A stretch of DNA of 47,107 nt from Pseudomonadota bacterium. GTDB lineage: Bacteria; Desulfobacterota; Desulfobulbia; Desulfobulbales; Desulfocapsaceae. The notes under the pieces are model-generated. The model searched no databases, was not told the origin of the DNA, and saw only the letters and a program-made list of their open reading frames with translations. Within the stretch, counting starts at the first letter, position 1; each line of letters starts with the position of its first letter. The DNA lies in NCBI GenBank assembly GCA_018817385.1, contig JAHIUA010000031.1:1-47107 (forward strand), given 5' to 3'. Shown here one piece after another: positions 17,356 to 27,203 of the stretch. The position numbers were made by a program, and so were the translations under genes.

Positions 17356-18918
17356 ATGGCTGAAAAGATTAAACTTTTTGTAAACGGAGTCGAGGTCGAG
17401 GTTGAAGCAAAAAAAAACCTGATCGATGCAATTAGTGCCGTTGGCATCGAGATCCCTCACTTATGTTACCACCCTGCACTCGGTGCAGACGGCAATTGCC
17501 GCATGTGTCTGGTCGGGATTGAGGACGGCAGGCCGCCGCTTGTTCCGGCATGTAAGACCCCGGCAAGAGAAGGGATGAAGGTATTGCTTGATGCTGAGCA
17601 TATTAAAAAAATTCAGCACGATGTCATGGAACTTGAGCTGATCAATCACCCCATTGACTGTCCGGTTTGTGACCAGGCCGGGGAATGCAAGTTGCAGGAC
17701 TACTATATGTCCTATGACCAAAAGGAGAGTCGGATGACTGTTCCCCAGGTCACCAAGGGCAAGAAATTGGATTTTGGCAGTGGCGTCATCCACGATCAGG
17801 AACGGTGTGTGGTGTGCGGTCGATGTGTTCGCTTTTGCCGCCAAATCACCAAAACCGGAGAACTCGGGGCTATTAACAGATCCGATGACACCCGAATAAA
17901 TATTTTCCCCGGTCGACCTCTTAACAACCGGTATGCTCTCAACGTTGTTGACCTCTGTCCGGTTGGGGCCATGACCAGTAGCGATTTTCGTTTCAAACAG
18001 CGCGTCTGGTTTCTAAAAAAGGCACCTGGTATATGTCACGGTTGTGCAAAGGGCTGCAACATAACCATTGATCATAACCGCCAGAAATATGAAGACGATA
18101 TCATTTACAGGTTCCGCCCCCTCCTCAATAAGCAGGTCAATGGCTATTTCATCTGTGATGAAGGACGACTGAGCTATAAACAGGAGAACGACGGGCGCCT
18201 TATCGAAGCAAGGCTTTCCACGCAACCCCGTTCAATTGATGAGATACTGACTGCCAGTACAAAAGAAATTGACCGGGCTGAAAAGATCGTCATTTCCCTT
18301 TCCCCAAACTGTTCATTGGAACAGATGATAACGATCAAGGCTCTTTCTGAAAAACTCGGGGCAACCCTCACAGGGTATAGTGAAGGGTACATCAAGCAAG
18401 ATGACGGTGACGATTTTCTCATTCAGGATGACAAATCAGCAAACCGAGCCGGTCTTCAGCTACTTGAGATCGACAATTCACGAGACACCTTTACTGGTGC
18501 CATCCGGGAAGCAGACTTGCTCATCAATTTCAACAACAACCTGCTCCTCTCCTTTGCTGAAAAAGAGATCAGCAAGCTCCTCAAAGGCACCAAAGTCATT
18601 ACAGTCACCAGTCACGACACCCCATTCACTACCATGGCAGATATGGCAATACCGGTTGCATCCTTCAGTGAATACGCCGGAACTGTGGTTAATAGTGACA
18701 ACATTCTCCAGAGTTTTGGCAAAGCCATAACCAAAAACATTGATTTGGATGATATCTCAGGAATTGCGGCCAGACTCGGCAGTCCTCTGCAGACTCCCGG
18801 AGAACGATTTGCAGCCCTGCAGCAAATCATTAGTGCACTCAACGGCTTTGAACCTGACAATATCCCGGCAGAGGGATTGAAACTAAAAGAGAGCGAGGCA
18901 GCCAATGTCACTGCTTGA
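17356..18918 (+). CDS. nuoG: NADH-quinone oxidoreductase subunit G, short form
   Basis: 520 residues from the ATG at 17356; the frame is open upstream but that part is nuoF in another frame. The [2Fe-2S] ligands are Cys37, 48, 51 and 66. A His-Cys3 cluster site is in NHPIDCPVCDQAGEC. A ferredoxin-type 4Fe motif CVVCGRCVRFC pairs with CPVGAM. A further C-x2-C-x3-C with a distant Cys (CHGCAKGC ... CDEG) fits the N7-type site. The C-terminal molybdopterin-like domain is much shorter than in the ~900-residue E. coli protein. NuoG wires electrons from NuoF to the quinone arm. Confidence 0.94.
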   Translation: MAEKIKLFVNGVEVEVEAKKNLIDAISAVGIEIPHLCYHPALGADGNCRMCLVGIEDGRPPLVPACKTPAREGMKVLLDAEHIKKIQHDVMELELINHPIDCPVCDQAGECKLQDYYMSYDQKESRMTVPQVTKGKKLDFGSGVIHDQERCVVCGRCVRFCRQITKTGELGAINRSDDTRINIFPGRPLNNRYALNVVDLCPVGAMTSSDFRFKQRVWFLKKAPGICHGCAKGCNITIDHNRQKYEDDIIYRFRPLLNKQVNGYFICDEGRLSYKQENDGRLIEARLSTQPRSIDEILTASTKEIDRAEKIVISLSPNCSLEQMITIKALSEKLGATLTGYSEGYIKQDDGDDFLIQDDKSANRAGLQLLEIDNSRDTFTGAIREADLLINFNNNLLLSFAEKEISKLLKGTKVITVTSHDTPFTTMADMAIPVASFSEYAGTVVNSDNILQSFGKAITKNIDLDDISGIAARLGSPLQTPGERFAALQQIISALNGFEPDNIPAEGLKLKESEAANVTA

Positions 18919-20191
18919 TTATTTTATGATTGCCCTCCGTGTTTCCTTCAGCGCCTTTATTCCGCTCTGTTTCGTAGCTGTTTGTGTCTGGATGGAGCGG
19001 AGAGGAGCTGGTTACTTCCAGGATCGCTCCGGACCGAACCGTGCCAACATCTGTGGTTTCAGAGCTGCCGGGCTTGTACAAAACCTCTCCGATGGCATTA
19101 AACTTGCTTTCAAAGAGGATATGATTTCGGATCATATCAAACATAAATTCTTCTTTGTGATAGCGCCAGTCATTGTCTTTTTTACCGCAGTTGTCTCTTT
19201 TGCTGTCGTTCCCTATGCTGACACTCTGATCCTGGGCGACAGCAGCTATCTCATGCAGGGAATTCCAGTTGACCTCGGCATACTCTGGTTCCTGGCTCTT
19301 GCAGGTTTCAGCGTATACGGAATCATTCTCGCCGGCTGGTCGTCATCCAATAAATACGGAATACTTGGCGGGCTGCGTTCTGCAGCCCAGGTCATCAGTT
19401 ACGAAATCCCCATGGGTCTCGCTCTTGTTAGTCTGCTCGTTGTCTACGGTACGGTTAACCTCAATGAAATAGCCCAATTTCAAGGCAAACTCCTCTTCGG
19501 TTTCATCCCTATGTGGGGAGCGATTCTTCAACCTCTTAGTATGATCATTTTCATCATTGCCGCTTTTGCTGAATGTAACAGAACACCGTTTGATCTTGCT
19601 GAAGGAGAAAGTGAGATTGTAGCTGGATTCCATGTCGAATACAGCGCCATGAAGTTTGCCGTTTTCTTCCTTGGTGAATATGTTGCCATGTTTGCCTCAA
19701 GCGCAATAATAATTACCCTCTTTTTTGGAGGATATCAGGTTCCATTTCTCTCCACCGACTCTCTCATACGCTATGCGAAACCAATAGCTTTCCTGCTCAT
19801 GATCACCTTGCCCCTTTTTATGTACTTTTTCGCCGGTTGGATAAGGAGAAGCAACATCAGCCATTATCCGCGGGAAAACGATCCCCGTGTGTTTGAAGCA
19901 ACTATTTACATCAAGTGTTTTTGGGGACTGATCGTCCTATTGGAGCTTATCTTACTGGTCATCCTCTTTTGCGAATCAGGTGGATCGGCGGCCGCTATTT
20001 TCGTCGCCCTGCTCCAGGTGTGTACATTCCTGTTGAAAGTCACCATGATGATTTTTGTCTACATCTGGGTACGCTGGACCATACCCCGTTTTCGTTACGA
20101 TCAGTTACAGAAATTAGGATGGCAGGTGCTTTTACCACTGGCACTTCTGAACATCTTCATAACAAGCGCAGTTGTCGTAGCGTTGAGCTAA
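18905..20191 (+). CDS. nuoH: NADH-quinone oxidoreductase subunit H, extended form
   Basis: 428 residues, about 100 more than E. coli NuoH. The signatures are in place: ERRGAGYFQDRSGPNR, DGIKLAFKED, ISYEIPMGLAL and the acidic loop ECNRTPFDLAEGESEIV. The extra length lies between the GGYQVPF segment and the final WTIPRFRYDQL. It includes two added hydrophobic stretches (around KPIAFLLMITLPLFMYF and WGLIVLLELILLVILF). NuoH forms much of the quinone-access channel. It overlaps the nuoG end by 14 bases. Confidence 0.94.
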   Translation: MSLLDYFMIALRVSFSAFIPLCFVAVCVWMERRGAGYFQDRSGPNRANICGFRAAGLVQNLSDGIKLAFKEDMISDHIKHKFFFVIAPVIVFFTAVVSFAVVPYADTLILGDSSYLMQGIPVDLGILWFLALAGFSVYGIILAGWSSSNKYGILGGLRSAAQVISYEIPMGLALVSLLVVYGTVNLNEIAQFQGKLLFGFIPMWGAILQPLSMIIFIIAAFAECNRTPFDLAEGESEIVAGFHVEYSAMKFAVFFLGEYVAMFASSAIIITLFFGGYQVPFLSTDSLIRYAKPIAFLLMITLPLFMYFFAGWIRRSNISHYPRENDPRVFEATIYIKCFWGLIVLLELILLVILFCESGGSAAAIFVALLQVCTFLLKVTMMIFVYIWVRWTIPRFRYDQLQKLGWQVLLPLALLNIFITSAVVVALS

Positions 20192-20205
20192 GAGAGGATG
20201 ATAAC

Positions 20206-20730
20206 ATGAGTGCAACCGTCAAAACAATAGAGCGGAAAGGATCAAGTCTTAGAGAAAAGCTCTACCTCATAGAGATTGCAAAGGGTATGGCCACAACTTT
20301 TGGTCATCTTTTCAGGAACCTCAAGGACAACAGAAAACTCTACGTGCGTCACTATCCGGAGGTCCAACCAGAAATTCCCGCTCGCTGGCGAGGTCGACAG
20401 AGACTGACAACCCACGAGGACGGAACCGTAAAATGTGTGGCCTGCTTTATGTGCCAGACCAACTGTCCAGCAAACTGCATCATGATTGAAGCAGGAGAGC
20501 GGCTTGACGGCAAAGCTGAAAAAATGCCAGTCAAATTTAATATCGACCTGCTTGAATGCATTTACTGCGGTTACTGCGTTGAGGCTTGTCCCTTGGACGC
20601 AATCCGTATGGATACCGGGATCTTCTCCGTTACCGACAACAACAGGGACTCCTTCGTGCTTGGCCTCAAGGAATTGTTAGCAACCCCCGGGGCCTATTCC
20701 GAAGAAGAATACAAGAAAGGGGGCGCTTGA
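20206..20730 (+). CDS. nuoI: NADH-quinone oxidoreductase subunit I (clusters N6a/N6b)
   Basis: 174 residues with two ferredoxin-type motifs, CVACFMCQTNCP and CIYCGYCVEACP. I chose the ATG at 20206 (MSATVKTIERKGSSL) because AGAGAGG lies 9 bases upstream and the longer frame overlaps nuoH. It links NuoG to NuoB electronically. Confidence 0.95.
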   Translation: MSATVKTIERKGSSLREKLYLIEIAKGMATTFGHLFRNLKDNRKLYVRHYPEVQPEIPARWRGRQRLTTHEDGTVKCVACFMCQTNCPANCIMIEAGERLDGKAEKMPVKFNIDLLECIYCGYCVEACPLDAIRMDTGIFSVTDNNRDSFVLGLKELLATPGAYSEEEYKKGGA

Positions 20731-20734
20731 TATC

Positions 20735-21247
20735 ATGTTTGTCGACGGGTTATTTACCGCATTTTCAGTGCTGGCCGTTTTGGGTGCATTAGGACTGATT
20801 CTCTTTCGTCATCCGATGCAGGGAGCTATGAGTCTGATTGTAACGATAATCTCTCTTGCGGGACTGTACGCGCTGCTATCCGCCGAACTGATTTTTGTCC
20901 TCCAACTCATAGTCTATGCAGGAGCAATCATGTCTCTGATCCTGTTCATCATCATGTTCCTCAATATCCAAACAAAAGATCTTCCCGAGGAACCTGCTCG
21001 TTTCTATTACTTTATTGGTGGGATTATCCTACTTGTCCCTGTCGCATCGTTTCTCCTCAAGATAGTGCAGAGTCTTCCAGATGCTGAGACGACTATCGTC
21101 GGAAACGGTTTTGGCGGGGTGAAAGAGGTTGGCATGATTCTCTTCCAGGACTGGTTACTCCCTTTTGAAATAGTTTCAATTCTCCTGCTGGTGGCTCTCG
21201 TAGGCTCGGTAGTACTTGCAGGGAGCAAGAGGAGGTTGAGCAAGTGA
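20735..21247 (+). CDS. nuoJ: NADH-quinone oxidoreductase subunit J
   Basis: 170 residues, five predicted membrane helices. The family pattern is PMQGAMSLIV and LQLIVYAGAIMSLILFIIM. It is a membrane subunit of the proton-pumping arm next to NuoK. The ATG lies four bases after the nuoI stop. Confidence 0.94.
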   Translation: MFVDGLFTAFSVLAVLGALGLILFRHPMQGAMSLIVTIISLAGLYALLSAELIFVLQLIVYAGAIMSLILFIIMFLNIQTKDLPEEPARFYYFIGGIILLVPVASFLLKIVQSLPDAETTIVGNGFGGVKEVGMILFQDWLLPFEIVSILLLVALVGSVVLAGSKRRLSK

Positions 21248-21540
21248 TTCAGAATTATCTCATTCTCAGTATCATTCTTTTCTGCCTGGGAATATTAGGG
21301 GTTATTACCAGACGGAATGTATTCACTGTGTTCATGTCCATAGAACTCATGCTCAATGCAGCAAATCTGGCTTTTCTTGCTTTTTCACGACTCCATGAAA
21401 GTATGGACGGCCACGTTCTGGCCATGATGGTCATGGCTGTCGCAGCAGCCGAGGCAGCATTGGCCCTCGCCGTAGTTATTCTCCTTCACAAGCACAAAGG
21501 CAAACTGGACACTAACCTGTTCAGCCTGTTAAAGGGTTGA
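21244..21540 (+). CDS. nuoK: NADH-quinone oxidoreductase subunit K
   Basis: 98 residues, three helices, with the signature SIELMLNAANLAF and a second acidic residue in VAAAEAALALAVV (both Glu are proton-path residues in the family). It begins with GTG, overlapping the nuoJ stop as GTGA, with GAGGTTGAG upstream. Confidence 0.95.
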   Translation: MIQNYLILSIILFCLGILGVITRRNVFTVFMSIELMLNAANLAFLAFSRLHESMDGHVLAMMVMAVAAAEAALALAVVILLHKHKGKLDTNLFSLLKG

Positions 21541-21544
21541 TAAT

Positions 21545-23458
21545 ATGGAACATACTTCCACATACATTGGATTAACACCTTTGTTTCCGCTGTTAGGAGC
21601 ACTCGTGCTCGGGCTCATGCATATGTTGACATGTACGAAAACCCGCTTGCCTGAAAAATTATACGGGGTTCTGGCCTGTGTTGGGCCGTTGCTGTCGTTC
21701 TTTTTGGCGCTGGTGATCTTCTATCATCTCAAGGGACTTCCCACCGAGGAACGCTTCCTCAGCCACAACGCCTTTACCTGGTTTGCAGTTGGTGACTTAC
21801 ACGTCAACATGGGTTTTCTCGCCGATCCGCTCAGTTCTCTCATGCTGCTCTTTGTTACCTTTATCGGCTCTCTCATTCATATCTATTCGATCGGATACAT
21901 GGCCGGAGACAAGAATTTTGGAAAATTCTTCGCCTACCTGAACCTCTTTCTTGGCTCAATGTTGATACTGGTTTTAGGGAGCGGTCCAATCGTTATGTTT
22001 GTAGGATGGGAAGGGGTCGGCCTCTGTTCCTACCTGCTGATCAGTTTTTACAGTGAAGACACGGATAATGTACTTGCTGGAAACAAAGCATTCATCGTCA
22101 ATCGTATTGGCGACCTTGGATTTGTCCTCGGCATGTCCTTTTTATTCTGGGCCATTGGAACCAACGGCTTTGACTATCTCTCCCTGAAAGTTAATGCCCA
22201 TAATCTGACCCCGGCAATAGGAATTACTGTTTGCCTGCTTCTCTTTATCGGAGCCTGTGGTAAATCGGCCCAGATCCCCCTATACGTCTGGCTTCCTGAC
22301 GCCATGGCTGGTCCAACTCCAGTCTCCGCACTCATCCATGCAGCAACCATGGTCACCGCCGGTGTATATATGGTAGCGCGCTTCAGTTTTCTCTATACTC
22401 ATTTTCCATTGGCCGGTTCGGTTGTGGCTTGGATTGGCATATTAACTGCCCTGCTGGCCGCCACTTTCGGTATGTTTCAGAAGGATATCAAAAAAATACT
22501 CGCCTACTCGACGGTGAGCCAGCTCGGTTATATGTTTGCCGCGGTGGGCATTGCCGCCTATTCAGCCGGTATTTTTCACGTCTTTACCCATGCTTTTTTC
22601 AAGGCCCTGCTCTTTCTCGGCGCCGGTTCAGTCATCTATGCCCTGCACCATCAGCAGGATATATGGCAAATGGGTGGCCTGAAAGACAAGATGCCAACGA
22701 CCTACAAGACCATGGTAATTGGCGCCTTAGCACTTTCCGGAGCCCCGCTCTTCTCAGGCTTCTTCAGTAAAGACGAAATCCTCTTTTCTGCCCTGGCCAG
22801 TGGCCATAGCGGAATTTGGATCATTGGCGTATTGGTTGCAGGAATGACTGCCTACTACACCTTCCGCATGATTTTCCTCGTCTTCCATGGTGAGCCCAGA
22901 GACAAGGACCTATACGAACATGCCAAAGATGCTCCTCCACTCATGACCATACCTCTCATCATTCTGGCCGTTGGAGCGGCATTTGCCGGTGTTCTGAACT
23001 TACCCGCAATATTTGGTGGTAGTCTCACAATTTCACACTGGTTGGCCCCAAGTCTGGTAGAGCATCATCCTCATGTGAGCATTTGGATTGAAATCCTGGC
23101 AATCGTCACCAGTGTTGCAGCATTTGCTATCGGTATCACCATAGCCTACAAAAAATTCGCTCATGGAGCGGAAGAGCCTGTGTACACAGGGTTAGGTAAA
23201 TTCGGTTACAACAAGTTCTATGTCGATGAGATCTACAATGCAGTCTTTGTACAACCATACAAAGCTGTCGGCGCAGTCATCTCAAAATTTCTGGAACCAA
23301 ATGTCACTGATATTCATGTGAAGCTTTCCTCCTGGCTCTATCAGAAGGCTGGAAAGGCATTTAAGGTTTTTCAAGTCGGTTATATTCGGGTCTATGCAAT
23401 CTACATGGTTATAGGGCTGAGTCTTATGAGTCTCTTCTTATCTCATTCGATCAACTAG
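21545..23458 (+). CDS. nuoL: NADH-quinone oxidoreductase subunit L
   Basis: 637 residues, antiporter-like with about 15-16 helices. Conserved motifs are FVGWEGVGLCSYLLI, KSAQIPLYVWLPDAM and GPTPVSALIHAATMV. The C-terminal lateral helix and anchor are present (about residues 530-637). It is the distal proton-pumping subunit. AAAGGG lies near the ATG, four bases after nuoK. Confidence 0.95.
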   Translation: MEHTSTYIGLTPLFPLLGALVLGLMHMLTCTKTRLPEKLYGVLACVGPLLSFFLALVIFYHLKGLPTEERFLSHNAFTWFAVGDLHVNMGFLADPLSSLMLLFVTFIGSLIHIYSIGYMAGDKNFGKFFAYLNLFLGSMLILVLGSGPIVMFVGWEGVGLCSYLLISFYSEDTDNVLAGNKAFIVNRIGDLGFVLGMSFLFWAIGTNGFDYLSLKVNAHNLTPAIGITVCLLLFIGACGKSAQIPLYVWLPDAMAGPTPVSALIHAATMVTAGVYMVARFSFLYTHFPLAGSVVAWIGILTALLAATFGMFQKDIKKILAYSTVSQLGYMFAAVGIAAYSAGIFHVFTHAFFKALLFLGAGSVIYALHHQQDIWQMGGLKDKMPTTYKTMVIGALALSGAPLFSGFFSKDEILFSALASGHSGIWIIGVLVAGMTAYYTFRMIFLVFHGEPRDKDLYEHAKDAPPLMTIPLIILAVGAAFAGVLNLPAIFGGSLTISHWLAPSLVEHHPHVSIWIEILAIVTSVAAFAIGITIAYKKFAHGAEEPVYTGLGKFGYNKFYVDEIYNAVFVQPYKAVGAVISKFLEPNVTDIHVKLSSWLYQKAGKAFKVFQVGYIRVYAIYMVIGLSLMSLFLSHSIN

Positions 23459-23471
23459 GTAAGGTGTAACA

Positions 23472-24995
23472 ATGTTTGAATATGCCCTTTCAGTCATGAT
23501 TTTTTTGCCAATCGTTACGGGACTGGTAATGCTTCTCTTCCCTCTCAGTAAGGAGACCGCCAGAATTACTGGCTTTATCGTTACGGTGGCCATCCTCTTC
23601 CGTGGAATAGAAATATTCCTCAGCTTTACCGGCACCGGTGGCATGGAATATGTTGAGAGTCGGTCCTGGATCCAATCCCTTGGCATAAGCTATGGCTTAG
23701 GTATTGACGGCATCAGTCTTCTGGTCCTCATGGCAGGAACCGTTCTTTTCCCCATGCTCTTTACAATTTTCAAAACCCAGCCAAAAGGGTATTACGCCAA
23801 CCTACTCATCGCTCAGGGAGCCATGATCGGTGCCATTTGCGCTACTGATCTGGTGCTCTTCTATATCTTCTGGGAAGTGATGCTGTTGCCGATTTTCTTT
23901 ATGATCGGTCTTTATGGCGGTTCAAAACGACTGCCCGCAACTTTAAAGATAACCATCTACACCATAGCTGGCTCCCTGCTCATGCTTGCCGCCCTCGTGT
24001 ATGTTGGAGTTTCCTACCACACACAGTTTGGAAAATGGACCTTTGCTATCGTTCAATTGAGTGAGCTCGAGCTTGGCGGTGGTTTTGCAGTCCTGGCCTT
24101 TTTTATGTTCATGGTAGCTTTTGCGATTAAAATCCCTTTGTTCCCTTTCCATACATGGCTACCAGACGCATATACAGAGGCACCAACAGCTACCACTTTT
24201 GTTCTCTCTGCAATAATGGCCAAAATTGGTGTGTATGCTGTTATTCGCTTTGTCATGCCAGTATTTGAGATTGAGTTTGCCAGGTTTGCGGTACTGCTTT
24301 CTCTGGCCGGAGTGACCGGGATGATATACTGTGGACTCGCTGCTATTTCCCAAAAAGACATGAAACGAATGCTGGCATTTTCTTCCGCTTCACACATGGG
24401 GATCATTGCCCTGGGTGTTTTCTGTATGAATGTGCAGGCCCTTACCGGCACCCTGTTTCAGATTGCAGCACATGCAACCAGTACCGGCGTTCTCTTTCTC
24501 TTTGTCGGCCTTATGGAAGAAAGAATGCAGACCAGGAAAATCGAGAATCTCGGTGGAATTGCTTATCGGGCACCGATTTTTGCCACCTTTTTTGCCATAG
24601 CCATGCTGGCCTCAGTGGGTTTACCTGCCACCAGTGGTTTTATCGGGGAATTTCTCATTATCCTCGGGGCCATCAAGTTCAATGCCTTTATCGGAATCCT
24701 CGCAGGAACGACCCTTGTCATCGGAGTCTGCTATATGCTTTGGATGTTCCAAAGGGTTTTCTTTGAGAGATCCAATGAGCGTACCGAGAACTTTCAAGAT
24801 CTCAATCTTTCCGAAGCACTTACTTTTCTTCCAGTCATAGTACTGATTTTTGCCATGGGTATTTTCCCCCAGGCTTTTATTAAAAAAATCGAACCAGCTG
24901 CCCAGCAACAGATAGCAAAAGCCTTTGCTATGCCCCAAGCCCAAGTTGCTGAGACAATAGTCCCGACTCCTGGACACAATAACCACAAGGAATAA
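23472..24995 (+). CDS. nuoM: NADH-quinone oxidoreductase subunit M
   Basis: 507 residues, antiporter-like, about 14 helices. Motifs: FYIFWEVMLLPIFFMIG (pumping Glu), KIPLFPFHTWLPDAYTEAPT and SSASHMGIIALG. The start has AAGGTG 8 bases upstream. Confidence 0.95.
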   Translation: MFEYALSVMIFLPIVTGLVMLLFPLSKETARITGFIVTVAILFRGIEIFLSFTGTGGMEYVESRSWIQSLGISYGLGIDGISLLVLMAGTVLFPMLFTIFKTQPKGYYANLLIAQGAMIGAICATDLVLFYIFWEVMLLPIFFMIGLYGGSKRLPATLKITIYTIAGSLLMLAALVYVGVSYHTQFGKWTFAIVQLSELELGGGFAVLAFFMFMVAFAIKIPLFPFHTWLPDAYTEAPTATTFVLSAIMAKIGVYAVIRFVMPVFEIEFARFAVLLSLAGVTGMIYCGLAAISQKDMKRMLAFSSASHMGIIALGVFCMNVQALTGTLFQIAAHATSTGVLFLFVGLMEERMQTRKIENLGGIAYRAPIFATFFAIAMLASVGLPATSGFIGEFLIILGAIKFNAFIGILAGTTLVIGVCYMLWMFQRVFFERSNERTENFQDLNLSEALTFLPVIVLIFAMGIFPQAFIKKIEPAAQQQIAKAFAMPQAQVAETIVPTPGHNNHKE

Positions 24996-25010
24996 GGTAG
25001 AGTAACCATT

Positions 25011-26420
25011 ATGGATGATCTCATGTTATTATTTCCTCTTCTCATCATCGGTTCAGGGGCTCTCCTGTTGATGCTTCTCGCCGCCTTTGAAAAAATCGAG
25101 GTGGAGAGCGCATCCTATATCAGCATGGGATTCTTTGCTGCGGCTTTTTTTGTTCAACTACTCGTTGCTTCCACCCCTGAAACGGTCCTCTTTGGTAAAA
25201 TTTTCAACGGGATGCTGGTCTCCAGCAATTTCACTACGATTGCCGGACTCATCATTCTCGGATGCGGCTTTTTCACCACAATGAGTTCGCATACCTATTT
25301 CAGGGTGAACCTCTTCTGTACGCTGGAATTCTATGCCATCATACTCTTTGGTACCTGCGGTATGCTCCTGCTAACCCTGTCTCAAGAGCTCATTACCGCT
25401 TTTATTTCCCTTGAAATAATGTCGCTTTCTATCTACATTCTGGTAGGTTATGACCGATCCAATATTCGCTCTACCGAAGCCATTCTTAAATATTTGATGC
25501 TCGGAGCATTTGCCGGAGCCTTTTTTATCATGGGTACCGCCTTCATTTATGGTGGAACCCAAAGCACAAAATTTGCAGAAATCGGTTCGTTTGTCGCAGG
25601 CCATTCCGCTACCAATCCACTTGTTCTGGGAGGAGTCTTTTTTATCTTTGTGGCATTCCTCTTCAAAGCTGCCGCCTTCCCCTTCCATGCCTGGGTTATT
25701 GACGTCTATGACGGCGCTGCTGCCCCTGTAACTGGCTTTATGGCTACCGCACTCAAAACCGCAGTGTTTACCATCTTTGCCAATTTTTTAGCAATCAATG
25801 GTGCGCTCCACCAAGGCTGGATCACCTTCCTGTTTTACATTGCAGTATTCACCATGTTTGGCGGCAACCTGATAGCCATAGGCCAACACAGTATTAAAAG
25901 AATGCTTGCTGCTTCGGGTATAGTCCACTCCGGCTATCTGCTGATTGCTTTAGTAGCAATCAGCACCGATCATTTTACTGGTACCGTTATCGGCTATTAC
26001 CTGGCCGCCTACGCTGTTGGCACCTTAGGTATTTTTTCAGCCCTCTCCTATTTGGGCGGGGAAGGAGAAAAACGGGCCACTTTTGAAGATTTCAAAGGCC
26101 TTGCTAAAGTTCGTCCATACTCTGCTGCTGCTATTACCGTATTCCTTCTTTCCATGGCCGGAATTCCGCCAACGGCCGGTTTTATGGCCAAATTTTACGT
26201 TATAACCAGTGCTGTCACTGCTGGTCACATGACGCTTGCGCTACTCGGAATAATGAGCAGCATTCTCTCCATCCGCTATTATCTGCGACTTATAATTAAT
26301 ATGTATTTTCATGAGGCGGAAGAGTACTTTGAGACAGGAGGGTCACCTTGGGCTACAGCAGCAACCTTTATCCTTGTATTCTGTGTTTTCGCTATTGGTC
26401 TCTACCCAATAGTTATATAA
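25011..26420 (+). CDS. nuoN: NADH-quinone oxidoreductase subunit N
   Basis: 469 residues, antiporter-like. Motifs: SLEIMSLSIYILVGYDR, FLFKAAAFPFHAWVIDVYDGAAAPVT, and ASGIVHSGYLL. It is the last gene of the nuo operon, followed at once by a strong hairpin. ATGGATGAT after AAGGTAGAG is the chosen start. Confidence 0.95.
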   Translation: MDDLMLLFPLLIIGSGALLLMLLAAFEKIEVESASYISMGFFAAAFFVQLLVASTPETVLFGKIFNGMLVSSNFTTIAGLIILGCGFFTTMSSHTYFRVNLFCTLEFYAIILFGTCGMLLLTLSQELITAFISLEIMSLSIYILVGYDRSNIRSTEAILKYLMLGAFAGAFFIMGTAFIYGGTQSTKFAEIGSFVAGHSATNPLVLGGVFFIFVAFLFKAAAFPFHAWVIDVYDGAAAPVTGFMATALKTAVFTIFANFLAINGALHQGWITFLFYIAVFTMFGGNLIAIGQHSIKRMLAASGIVHSGYLLIALVAISTDHFTGTVIGYYLAAYAVGTLGIFSALSYLGGEGEKRATFEDFKGLAKVRPYSAAAITVFLLSMAGIPPTAGFMAKFYVITSAVTAGHMTLALLGIMSSILSIRYYLRLIINMYFHEAEEYFETGGSPWATAATFILVFCVFAIGLYPIVI

Positions 26421-26468
26421 TACCTTAGAAATTCTTTTCGTGTTTTTTTGAAAAGAATTTCTAAGGTA
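26421..26468. terminator. 19-bp perfect hairpin ending the nuo operon
   Basis: Bases 26421-26439 pair perfectly with 26450-26468, and the loop GTGTTTTTTT carries the T-run. The sequence after the stem is CTTTCACTCC, so a classical trailing T-run is absent. It starts directly after the nuoN stop codon. Confidence 0.75.
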
Positions 26469-26602
26469 CTTTCACTCCTCAAGGGAGGTACTGCACTGAG
26501 TGCAAGCTTACTGTTCATCACCAGTGTTATAGAAATAACTGGAAAAAGAATTCAGAGCAGCAATCGTGTGTTACTGACTGACTAAAAAAGGGAATCTGCA
26601 AT

Positions 26603-27043
26603 ATGAAAGTAAAAGAAATTCTGGCGACCAAAGGAAATGAAGTTGTTACCGTCGAAGAGAATACTACTGTCATCGACGCCATGACCATCTTTTCAGCAAA
26701 CCGGATCGGTTCTCTCCTGGTGGTTGACAAAGATGATACCATACAAGGAATTATCGATGCCAACGACGTATTGACAGCAGTAGTTAATCAGCTTGAAAAT
26801 ATCAAAATCCTTACAGTCAATAAGATCATGACCACCAACCTCATTGTTGCCACAGAAGATGATGATATCGACTATATCCTCGCCGTAATGACCGAAAACA
26901 GAGTTCGTCATATTACAATTCTTGCCAACAAAGAACTCAAAGGAATGATTTCCATTGGAGATGTGGTAAAGTCACAACTCAAGCAAATGGACGTCGAAAA
27001 TAAATATTTAAAAGATTATATCGCTGGAAAATATCAGGAATGA
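26603..27043 (+). CDS. CBS-domain pair protein, copy 1
   Basis: 146 residues made almost entirely of two CBS motifs: residues about 8-60 (ITERIGSLLVVD-like core, here FSANRIGSLLVVD) and about 75-130 (IMTTN, RVRHITIL, GMISIGDVVK). Such stand-alone pairs usually bind adenosine nucleotides and sense energy charge, but the partner is unknown. The ATG has AAAGGGAA upstream. It shares about 120 of 146 residues with the next gene by my count. Confidence 0.88.
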   Translation: MKVKEILATKGNEVVTVEENTTVIDAMTIFSANRIGSLLVVDKDDTIQGIIDANDVLTAVVNQLENIKILTVNKIMTTNLIVATEDDDIDYILAVMTENRVRHITILANKELKGMISIGDVVKSQLKQMDVENKYLKDYIAGKYQE

Positions 27044-27203
27044 GGATCCGAATCTTTATAAGATATCATGTAATCCCAGTATGATGCTCTTTATTCTTTG
27101 CATCAGGTGAAAAACACTCGCTTTATAGAACGGCCTGGAAAAACAATTAATTCAAACCAACAAGCTTTGATTTGTTGACTGATCAAAAAGGGGAGTCTGC
27201 CAT

